NCBI GenBank assembly: GCA_963931925.1
Contig: OZ007570.1
Location: forward strand, 67,150,714 to 67,214,713
Source of the DNA: Onchidella celtica
Taxonomy: Eukaryota; Mollusca; Gastropoda; Systellommatophora; Onchidiidae
DNA length: 64,000 nucleotides
Direction: 5' to 3'
Part shown: positions 54,141 through 63,293 of the stretch, one piece after another
How the letters are laid out: each line of letters starts with the position of its first letter
Position numbering within the stretch: the stretch's first letter is position 1
The notes under the pieces: model-generated
The model's database searches: none
Seen by the model: the letters and a program-made list of their open reading frames with translations, nothing else
Told to the model about the DNA's origin: nothing
Program-made: the position numbers and the translations under genes

Positions 54141-54923
54141 TTGGATATTAATAAAAGTAACACTGAAATACCAATTTTTGAACCAAAATATTCGTCAACC
54201 CCACACCCCAAATCCAAGAAAAAAGAGCCAGCCAAAGAGAAAACTATGTTCAGAAACCAGATTATAAATTTTCAGAGTATTTGGAACAAGAAAGAAGAAC
54301 TGAGCTCATTTTTGAATGAAATTAAATCTGATGTGATCATCGGAACAGAAACGTGGCTAAATGAAAATATAAAAACCAGTGAAATTTCAATCAGCGATGA
54401 TTACGAAATCTACAGAAACGATAGGAAGAAGAGAAGGGGAGGTGGGGTCTTGATAGCAGTGAAGAAAAATTTAGTCAGTGAAAAAATACCTAGTGAGGAA
54501 GCAGCAGAAACTGTCTTCTGTAAGATTAGCGTGAAGGGTAAACCTCCTCTCGTTGTGGGTGCAGTCTATCGACCTAGTAGTGACTTGGAAACTAGTAAGA
54601 ACATTTGTGATGAACTTCTCAGTGCCTACCAAAAGAACAAAAAGGCTACCATCTGGATGGGAAGAGATTTCAATTTGCCTGACATAAACTGGGAAGAAGG
54701 AAACGTGCAGAGTTGCCAAAACTTAAGAGAAATAAATGACATTTTTAGACAGCATTGCGGATATAGGCCTAGAGCAAGCAGTAAAAGAGACCAATCGAGG
54801 AGATGCACTGTCAGACCTATTTTTTTTTTTACTAATTTCCCTAACCTTACAAGAGATATCAAAATTCTTCCTGGCCTAGGGGACCATGACACAGTCCAGA
54901 TTGATTCAGAAATGAAACCCTGA
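54141..54923 (+). pseudogene. LINE endonuclease domain
   Basis: Apurinic-type endonuclease, open for 260 codons: IINFQSIWNKKEELSSFL, IIGTETWLNE (catalytic Glu), YRNDRKKRRGGGVLIAVKK, VVGAVYRPSS, TIWMGRDFNLPDINW (the usual GGDFN is GRDFN) and LGDHDTVQID (SDH-like DH). It ends at a stop at 54921-54923, after which homology continues in another frame. Confidence 0.82.
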
Positions 54924-54976
54924 AAAGACCAATTAGGCGACAGATTTACCTATGGAATCAGACAGACGAAAATAAA

Positions 54977-57348
54977 TTGAAAAGGGAGGCAGCAACTTTT
55001 GGTAGTTTTTTCATGAAATACATGTACCACTCTTCAAAAACTGACGCAAACAAACTTTGGGATTGTATCAAGTTAAATCTGAACACGATCATGGAAAATG
55101 TCACAACAAAAATGTCATCCACGAAAATTCATGAACCCTGGATAAATACTTTAACGAAAAGATTAGTCCGGAAAAAATATAAATGGTTAAAAAAAATGAA
55201 ACAGTGCAACTCCGAACGGGTGAAAAAAAAGTCACTAGAAATCAAAAGATTGACCCAGAAAGAATGCCGGAAAGCTCATAATAATTATGTCCATGAGATG
55301 ATAAGTGATACATCTGGTAACAGCAAAAAACTTTTGGAGATACATGTATGTGAAAAGTAAATATAAAGAAAACTTAGGAGTAGCCGCACTGAAGGATGAG
55401 AGAGGGCACCCACAGCAAGATGCCCAAAAAAGAGCCAATATTTTAAATACTCAATTTTGTAAGGTCTTTCCCGACCCAGGGGGTGTCTTCTCGGGAGAGC
55501 TGAGTGGTGCCAAACTGCCGGATATGGATGAAATATTTGTTACAGAAATTGGAGTACTGAAAATCTTAACGAAAATAAAGCTACAGGGCCTGATGGAATT
55601 ACCGCCAAATTACTGAAACATTGTGCCAAGGAAATTGCCCCCGTTTACACTTTGTTGTTTAGAGCCTCAATCGAACAAGGAAAAATACCGGAAGACTGGA
55701 AAAAAGCAAACGTTATACCCATTTTTAAGAAAGGAAATAGGGCTAGTCCTGAAAATTGTAGACCAGTCTCCCTGTCATCAATATCTTGTGAAATTTTAGA
55801 GCACATCTTGCACACCAGCATCATGAAGCATCTCGAGAGACACTCAGTTTTGACACATGTACAGCATGGTTTTAGAAAATACAGGTCGTGTGAGTCCCAT
55901 CTGATCACAACTTGCAATGATTTTGTTAGCTTAGCTAGCCTAATTACTTGAATAACAACAGAAGACTGAAACCATTAAATTTTTTTATTAGATTTCAGTA
56001 AGGCCTTCGATAAAGTGCACCATGCTAGTCTTTTGACTAAACTAAACCATTATGGAGTTAGAAACAGTACTTTGGAGTGGATTTAATATTTTTTTTAGAA
56101 AACAGAACACAGATAGTTGTCGTTGACAGAAAGTCATCCAGTCCTGCAGCTGTTCTCTCGGGAGTACCTCAGGGTACTGTAATGGACCCCTTGCTATTTC
56201 TAGTTTATATTAATGATATGCCAAGTAAAATCTCTCAAGGCACTAAATTACGACTGTTTGCCGATGATAGCCGTCTTTATAGAACAATAAACTCAAAAGA
56301 AGACACGGAAATTTTACAGAAAGATTTGGACAGTCTACAAAAATGGGAGAGGGACTGGCGTATGGAATTCCACCCCAATAAATGCCAAGTCCTGAGAATC
56401 TCAAATAAATATCACAACATCACCTCAGACTACTTTATACATGACAACAAATTGAGCGAAACAGATGAGGCTAAATATTTAGGATTTATAAACAAACCTC
56501 TGTCACTCTGATGTCCGACAACAAACAAGATTTATTAATTTACAAACTTTAATAAATCAAAATAATGCCTATTATGCCAGCAGGGCTTCCACAGACAGGT
56601 CTAATACATAAAATCATTATAAACAGCACACATCATACATAAATAGGTCAATCATTTAACACTCGCACATGGCAAGAACGCACTCTCTACACATCCGGTT
56701 ATGCATGCCCGGATGTGTAGCCAATTCTATTTACGGACATCAGGTGACTACCAGTTACATTGGACAGAAAACTTACATGGAGCCAACATATTAATAGCAC
56801 ATGTAACAAAGCAAACGGTACACTAGCATTTCTGAAAAGGAACATCTCGAACTGTGATAGGAAAGTAAAAGAAAAATGCTAAAAGGGCCTTTGTGAGGCC
56901 TTCCCTAGAGTATGGCTGCAGTGTCTGGGACCCCCACTGTCGAATAAACATAGACCAACTGGAAAGGGTCCAGAAGAGAGCTGCTCGCTTTGTGACGAAT
57001 GATTATGCGAGAAGTAGTAGTGTAAATGAAATGATGAGAGACCTCGAGTGGACACCACGAGAAGAGAGAAGAGCAAAGAACAAAGTAAAAATATTTTATA
57101 AGGGCAGGGAAGGAAATACCCATATCCCAATGAACCACCTCACCATTAATACCAGAGGCCACAGAAGGAACAACATAAAATATAACATCCCAAGCTCGCG
57201 GGTTAACAGCCATCTTTATTCATTTTATCCTAATGTCATCAGGATGTGGAACAACCTTCCGGCAGAAGTCCAAACACTATCGTCTGCAACGGCTTTTGAC
57301 AATGAACTAAAGAACATAATTATCCGTGGCAGCTACCATTGTAACTAA
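54977..57348 (+). pseudogene. LINE linker and reverse transcriptase (multiply broken)
   Basis: Pieces in several frames: 54977-55360 (basic linker), 55305-55616, then KATGPDGITAKLL near 55590, SIEQGKIPEDWKKANVIPIF (55667), HVQHGFRKYRSCESHL (55855), LLDFSKAFDKVHHASLLTKL (55990), LSGVPQGTVMDPLLFLVYIN (56155), LRLFADDSRLYRT (56250, catalytic FADD). After the insertion at 56484-56743 come LEYGCSVWDPHCRINIDQLE and QKRAARFVTNDYARSSSV, to TAA near 57348. At least five frameshifts or stops are seen. Confidence 0.85.
56484..56743. mobile_element. Insertion of about 260 bp in the CR1 LINE
   Basis: It interrupts the LINE right after the codons for KYLG. Inside are a 10-bp inverted pair CTGATGTCCG (56508-56517) and CGGACATCAG (56734-56743) and a hairpin CTACACATCCG / CGGATGTGTAG (56687-56697, 56710-56720) with a 12-nt loop. 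On the minus strand AATAAA-like words occur near the end. It could be a solo LTR (TGTCCG...CGGACA) or a MITE. No target duplication is clear. Confidence 0.5.
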
Positions 57349-57684
57349 AGTGCGGGTATATTTTTATGCACAATCTGGACACCAAGAGATATTTATACCA
57401 GAGATATTTATACAACGAATATATTTTAAATGGTCCTAATAAATAATATGCAAGGCTTTTACCCTGTTTTTAGCCTCAGAGGAGTGACTTCGAGTCGCAT
57501 ATGGTGCAGTTGAGGGATCGTCATTTTAAACAGACGAATCAACTACATAAGAAGAAGAAGAAGCTTCCACAACCTAATTATGGCTGTCGCGAAGAAAAAA
57601 GAACAAATGCAAATGTACGGGAACGAAATGTTGTTCAAATTTAAATACATGTACATTTAAATCCACCCTTCAAAACGGGGTCAG

Positions 57685-58724
57685 CTCTATGTTCCCTCAG
57701 GTCTATGTTCCCTCGGATCAATGTTCCCTCAATTCGGCTCTATGTTACCTCAATATTCCCTCAGGTCTATGTTCCCTCAGGTCTATATTCCCTCAGGTCT
57801 ATGTTCCCTCAGGTCTATGTTCCCTCAATGTTCCCTCAATTCTATTGATGTTTCTATATGGGAGCCAATCTGACGTTTTCTTTTGCATGGCAATAATTGT
57901 AATAGGGTTAAACTTTTGTTGTTAAAATCTCTCAGTTTTACTCATTTTTGTTGTTGTTGTATATTAGTTGTTTTTTTCATCGAGGTTTCATTTTCGCATT
58001 TGTTTGTGTGCTTGTTTGTTGTTGCGTGTTCATGATTTTGTTGCTGTTGTTTGACACAGTGGAAGGCTTTTGTTTTGTTCTTCACATAATTATACTACTG
58101 TGTAAAACTGCCTTAATTCAAATTTCTAGTTGTTTAGCAATAATGAGTGGAAAGTTGTATTGAAATTTGTCTATTCAAAGAATAGATTCTTGTTTGTTTA
58201 TTGCTTGTTTGTTGTCGGTTTTTCACGTTTGGTGTTTTTGTTTTGTCGATTGTTGTTTGTTTCTATTTTTGTTTGCTTATTTTTGCTTGTTTGTGTATTA
58301 ATTACATCCTTTTGAAAACAAATAAGTTTGAGTTACGGTGCTGATAATTGGAAAAAACAATATCATGAGCTTTCTCAAATTCAGTGTTTTATTTTTTGTT
58401 TTCTCATTAATTAACTGAAGAATACGAGTTATTAAATGTTCCGATCTTTATATCTTGTTTGTTGGGTTGGCTTATTGCTTTTATATCTACGAATATAACA
58501 AGTTTGGTATTTTGAGTTCTCGTTTTACGTCCTACTTCAGCTGTATTGCAGGCGAGGTTGACTCTCCTATAGAAACACCAATAGACCTAAGGGAACATTG
58601 AAGGAACATAGACCTGAAGGAATATAGAACTGAGGGAACATAGACCCGATGGAACATAGACCTGATGGAACATAGACCTGAGGGAATATAGACCTGAGGG
58701 AACATAGACCTGAGGGAACGTAGA
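57685..58724. mobile_element. Foldback element with minisatellite arms
   Basis: The left arm 57685-57865 is an array of 16-bp units (GGTCTATGTTCCCTCA) ending in TCTATTGATGTTTCTATATG. The right arm 58562-58724 is the inverse, beginning TCTCCTATAGAAACACCAAT and continuing as CTGAGGGAACATAGAC units. The arms of about 165-180 bp flank about 700 bp of GTTT-rich non-coding sequence. Tandem repeats inside long inverted arms are characteristic of foldback-type elements. No target duplication was identified. Confidence 0.7.
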
Positions 58725-58984
58725 CATGCTACCCTGGGGCTGTAACACGCCTTGGTATAAATCAAAATGTCTTTCATATATCAAGCAACAGACTGTCCGT
58801 GGCTTTACAGTCACATTTTAAAAAGGATATTGAGTAGAAAATGTAGGTGTTACATCATTTCCCCTTCACATACAATGATTTCATTAGTGCCCTTATTAAT
58901 TTGTTGTACCTCCTCCAGCCATCTGCCTTTCACATCATTATATCAGTATTTTGTACATGTGGAGGGATATTTGCCTTATTGTTG

Positions 58985-59250
58985 TAATTTGTATGTGACA
59001 TTTTACCCATTTTGAGATTTTTGTCGTGAAAGTGGTTCTCTTAATCCTAATTTCATTATGTATACGTGCCATTCTAATCAGTCAAAAACTTTTCGAGATA
59101 TATTATGTTTATGTCATAACGTGTTATGCGTTTTAGCCCTTTTACCTACCAAACTCCGATCTTTATTTTCTCGAAAAGGCAAAAATGCATTGTGTATTAT
59201 ACAACTTTATGGCAAAACCCTATGCAGGATATGTTTCTCTGACCCCAGAT
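58985..59250 (+). repeat. Dispersed repeat A, copy 4
   Basis: GTATGTGACATTTTACCCAT, GAAAGTGGTTCTCTTAATCC, AAAACTTTTCGAGATATATT and CTCGAAAAGGCAAAAATGCA, in the same order as the copies at 3140 and 43500. Confidence 0.7.
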
Positions 59251-60099
59251 ATCAACTTCTCATGGCACTTGATTGATATGGTTGTATTATTAATTTAATT
59301 TATGTTTTTATTTGTTGTACATCATCCAGCCATCTGTCTTTCTCATCATTATGTCATTACTTTGTACATAATAAAAAAAAATGTTATGTTAGAAACAATT
59401 TAATCTTAATCTATTAATTTTTTCAGTCTTTGCGTGATTTGGATAATAAATTCCCAACCTTTTTCCCATGCACTACCCGTCACTCATCCCCCAATAACGA
59501 TAACTTTTTGTCAGTCCAAAAAGAGATTGGACAAATTATAAAACGGGACACAAAGCGAAATGTTTTGTCTGTGTGTTTTTAGTAAAAATTTTGTCTTTGA
59601 TGGCTATAATTATATAATACATGGTTGTTTCCCATAGCACAGCAGCGTAGCCCATCCACATGCGTTCTTTCGCTCTCTCTCTCTCTTTTTTTATCAGTTC
59701 TGGTGTATCTGTAAACTTGAAATCAGGGCCGGATTGAGATGTTTAGAGGCTCCAACCACTTAAAAGATTTTGGTGCCCCCATAATTATACTGTCTATTTA
59801 ATTCAAAATATAAATTGAAACATAAACCATAAAATACAGTTTTATTTTTGGAAATGAAACAAACCGTAGCCCTACCATAGCATGGAAAATCATTTTTATT
59901 TTTGTATTCTTCCACTTCATTTTTATTTGAACAGCTTTCTCCAACTTCTTTTTAAATTGGAAATCTTTGAATAAAACCGGGAATGAACACAGTGGCCAAA
60001 AACGCGGACTGTAAAAACTGTCTACAACACGCGATCCATGTGAAGAGTAATCTGTGGGTCCGTGTAGAAGGCACGCTTACAAAGCAGGCGCGTACAAAA
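59251..60099. other. Non-coding stretch
   Basis: Contains a MITE-like end at 59726-59785 that matches 47086-47160. No gene is supported. Confidence 0.4.
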
Positions 60100-60189
60100 C
60101 AAAGTCAAAATTGGGCAAAAAGAAATGGTTGTATGTTACGCGGGGCTTTGCAACATACAACCATTTCTTTTTGCCCAATTTTGACTTTG
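60100..60189. repeat. Perfect inverted repeat, 38-bp arms
   Basis: The arms 60100-60137 and 60152-60189 are exact complements with a 14-nt loop (ACGCGGGGCTTTGC). The arm contains AATTGGGCAAAAAGAAATGG. A word CGTACAAAACAA just before the left arm recurs near 60241. A perfect arm pair implies recent origin (for example template switching) or maintenance as a hairpin RNA. Confidence 0.9.
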
Positions 60190-60988
60190 CTTATAGCCCT
60201 GCTGCGACCCCACAGTTTTTCTGTGGTTTTTATGATATTGCGTACAAAACAAGTCATGTCTACAGGTTAACAGGGCTTATTCATAAAGTAAGTGTGTTTC
60301 GTTCACCTTGTTTACTAACTAAAAAGCGAAGAGACATATTATGAGTCCCTGCGTCCAAAAGTCCAAAAGTGATACAACTTGACATGTGAAGAAGCAACTT
60401 CGCAAGAATTATGCCAGCAAACTCACTAATCCCACCCCCATCCCCACCCCCCGTGTCATTCAAAACGCTCCCAATCTGATGTGTGTTTCATGTACTTTCA
60501 TGTAAAATGACCTACTTACTTATATATAGCAAGCAGAAAATAAACATTTTGTCCACACAGTGCACCATAGTTTGGCAGACTAAAATGACTTTTATAAAAG
60601 CAAGCTGTTTAAAAGGAAATGGTACTAAAAGATTCCCTAAGCTTCACAGTAAAGACCCCAGTTTGATGTAAATTTCATAGGCCTATATCAAATAATCTGA
60701 TATAACAAGAACTACGTTAACATTTGACTCTCACATTCATATTAACAGACTTTGACTGAATGAGTGAGTCCCCTGATGTTCAAGTGGACCAGATGATTTG
60801 AAAGAGTATACGTTAATCGTTCACCGCAAGAATAAGTTGTGGACACGACCAAGAAGAATAATAAAGACCACTTTACTACTATTTGACTTTAAAATAAAAT
60901 ACTACAACAACATAAAGTAAAAAAAAAATAAAAATAAAGATAATGAGGAACGTACAACACGATAGGATACACAAGAAAACATATATTA
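60190..60988. other. Non-coding stretch
   Basis: No gene is supported. A C-rich tract lies at 60433-60453. Confidence 0.4.
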
Positions 60989-61456
60989 CTAGCTGAGGTC
61001 CCCGGCTCTGCCCGGGATAAATCGGTTTGAATATTGGTTTCAGTTCTGGGTGGTTATTATGGACCTGCTTCATCTGGCCTGTTCCTATTTGTTTATTTTA
61101 TTTTTGTTCGTTTGTTTTTAAATAAGACTTACTGCTCTGCCTTTGTGAGTTGACACCCTGCGCATCCCGTACAATAGCATGATTTGCGCACGGGTTAGTG
61201 TGTTTGATAGTGAACACATCGCAGGAAGTGATAACGAAACCTTAAAATGGCGAACCATGACTCGAAATAGATCTAAATGATAGCGAAACAATAAATTTCC
61301 AATTAAAAAAAATACACTGATTTGAGACTTCTATTAAAAACTGTGCACCCTTACATCCATTCTGATGCACCATATAAAATTTGAAATCTGAGTGTTGAGT
61401 GGTTCAGAAGCCTTTTGCAACGAAAAATCTCAAGTCCACATTATATATAGTATAGA
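60989..61456 (-). mobile_element. Non-autonomous Helitron, 468 bp
   Basis: On the minus strand it starts TCTATACTATATATAATGTG after an A (61457) and ends CAGCTAG before a T (60988). The hairpin CCCGG-GCAGAG-CCGGG lies about 13 bases before the end (near 61000-61018). Termini, insertion site and length match the Helitron at 43592-44060, while the interior differs. No coding capacity. Confidence 0.78.
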
Positions 61457-62189
61457 TAGCTAACCCAATGGCGGACTGGCCAGGTTGTCAGCTTGCCCAA
61501 TGGCAAGTGGTCCCCCTTAGACATTAGACAATATATTTAAAATATAAATTATCAAAAAATATATAAATATTAGAAAAAAATGATTAGCATGAAAATATAA
61601 AAGTTCTATTATAGCTTCAATTCTATTACGGGGTTATGATAATTACTATTGTCTACAACATAAATCTTAAAATGTCATGAGAAACTATTCTTTTTATATT
61701 TAGCTGGTTGTAAGGTCTTTACCATAGTTTACCTTGAAATATCTGCAGCTAGCTTCAAATATTACATTTTCTTTGAAGAACAATATACGTTTTCTAACCT
61801 TAGAATATCAACATTTCTTCTTCGAAGAGGTAAGATTCTGATTCCTCCAGATATTTATATGTATTTTCTTGTATATTTAACGCATATTGTTTTTTTTATA
61901 AAATACTTATAAGCATAAAGTGTCAGAGACAAGAACAGAAGTGGTCGAAGTACGTAATATTTCGATAAAAAGCACGAAGTGTCATGCCGAGAACTTTATT
62001 TGTTTGTTAGTGGGTATATCAATATATCGTAAGCTTTTAGTTTTTTTTTTTTTTGGTATTGGTTTTGTTACGAAAGTCTAAGAACGTAATATTGAAAGCC
62101 GATAAGCCATAGGCTAGGCTACATCAGGTACATCACGCAGGTGTTTAGGTTAGCTCAGTGAATCTACTAGGCCTATGTGCAAGACAGCC
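61457..62189. other. AT-rich non-coding stretch
   Basis: CAATGGCGGACTGGCC near 61467 resembles a hAT-like end (compare 32680), but no partner is seen. Otherwise there is no feature. Confidence 0.35.
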
Positions 62190-62194
62190 CAAAC

Positions 62195-62505
62195 TTGCTA
62201 TAAATAGTAGAGGAGCATTGCTTTTGAAGTGGATATATCTCATTAACGGTTAATTTACGACGAAAGTTTCATAGAAAAAAAGTGTCTTACAATTGTCTGA
62301 AATATAAGAAAAACATAGTTTCCATGCCGAATTCGAAAAAAATGCGACTAGCTCTATGCGTTTAATAGCTTTAACTGGCTATAAATAGCCAATTAGTACT
62401 GAATTTGAAATGGCTGTATCTCATTAACGGCTAATTTCCGGCAGAAATGCCATAGATGAAAAGTGTCTTAGAATTGTCTGAAATATTAGAAAAGCATGTT
62501 TGCAT
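62195..62505 (+). repeat. Diverged tandem duplication of about 180 bp
   Basis: Both copies share TATCTCATTAACGGTTAATT (second copy GGCTAATT), AAAGTGTCTTACAATTGTCT (second copy GTCTTAGAATTG) and GAAATATAAGAAAA. The second copy starts with the palindrome TGGCTATAAATAGCCA (62380-62395). Confidence 0.7.
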
Positions 62506-62794
62506 TCTCAGTTTCCGGCTGGGCCCTAAAGTAAAAATTTGCCTTGTTTCCTTGATTGCTCAGTCTTATTTTGAGTAGTTTTCTTTTTCTATTTGATAGT
62601 TTTTCTCTCTTTTTTTTTTCTTTAGCTCAATTCCGTGTTATGACACTTGATTTGTTATGCAAATGAATATTAACAAATATATGACAATATCTATATTTAT
62701 ACTATACCAACCATCCAACCAACTTTGTTAAAAAGTATAGTAAAACAATGACTAAAATCATAATGCCATTTTAAAAATATACAATCCTAGTATG

Positions 62795-63102
62795 TGTGAT
62801 CAAAGTAATCCTGATGTGTTTACCGCATGGAGTTTGAAAGATTCAGCTACAACAAAGCTGAAGGAACAGACAAGAACATTTGATAACGTTCACACTAAGG
62901 CAAGGCTTTGGAATTTGTAAATAAATGTAATGACCAGATTTCACAGATGAATATGGATGCAAATCAAACATTGGGAATTGATCATTTAGAAACAGCATTG
63001 CCAGTTAAGAGGCAGAGAAAGAAGAAAAGAATGGCAGATAAGCTTACTGATGATGAAAGAAATTCCTGGGATTCTCCAGCTGATTTTCAGGTAAACGTGT
63101 TT
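62795..63102 (+). pseudogene. hAT/ZMYM1-like transposase fragment
   Basis: Residues WSLKDSATTKLKEQTRTFDN and VHTKA are followed, after a 5-bp tandem duplication AAGGC near 62898-62907 that shifts the frame, by LEFVNKCNDQISQMN, LPVKRQRKKKRMADKLTDDE and ADFQVNVF. This basic linker followed by PADFFQVNVF-like residues resembles hAT-related ZMYM1-like proteins of invertebrates and fish. Homology stops near 63102. The N-terminal domains and the dimerisation region are absent. Confidence 0.55.
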
Positions 63103-63139
63103 AGTCCAAGGAGGTTAGAAACAGACTGGAGGCGGAACT

Positions 63140-63222
63140 CGGGTCACGTGACCAAACCTTGTTGATTGTTTTGGCGGCCATGACACTGGGGTCAACTAGT
63201 GAACCAGAGAAGGGTCAACAAC
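63140..63222 (+). promoter_or_regulatory. Putative promoter/5' UTR of the THAP gene
   Basis: GGTCACGTGACC (63142-63153) is a 12-bp palindrome that includes GTCACGTGAC, the E-box form bound by MiT/TFE and USF-type factors in animals. GGCGGCCAT (63173-63181) fits a YY1-type site, common at +1 of TATA-less promoters. Both lie within 85 bp of the ATG at 63223. There is no TATA box. Function is inferred from motif and position only. Confidence 0.5.
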
Positions 63223-63293
63223 ATGGTGAAAACGTGCGTTGTGTTTGGCTGTAATGCCCGTGATGACAAGTCTTCTGACAGGAGATTTCATGC
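63223..63293 (+). CDS. First exon of a THAP-domain protein (runs off the window)
   Basis: ATG 63223 (caacATGg) opens 23 codons plus two bases, MVKTCVVFGCNARDDKSSDR then RFH, followed by a consensus donor GC|GTAAGTA at 63294. This is the start of a THAP zinc finger: Cys5-x4-Cys10 and an F-H pair where the family has FHxFP. THAP proteins bind DNA through a C2CH finger and occur as host regulators and as P-type transposases. The rest, including the second half of the finger, lies beyond an intron that extends past the window end. The compact promoter-like sequence just upstream favours a host gene. Confidence 0.62.

Larger units (their letters stand above)
53804..57562 (+). mobile_element. CR1-type LINE with 2A-like start, PHD finger, endonuclease and RT
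   Basis: The element shows a 2A-like start and PHD finger (53804-54063), endonuclease (54141-54923), a linker (54924-55360), reverse transcriptase (55400-56490, then 56750-57348) and a 3' UTR that ends in AAG repeats (57547-57562). It has many frameshifts and stops and an insertion of about 260 bp, so it is old and inactive. Domain order and RT motifs place it in the CR1/Jockey superclade. Confidence 0.85.

Noticed and set aside
63088-63095. A splice donor CAG|GTAAAC in the hAT fragment
   Set aside because: The following codons (VNVF) continue the expected hAT sequence, so the site is more likely coding than spliced.
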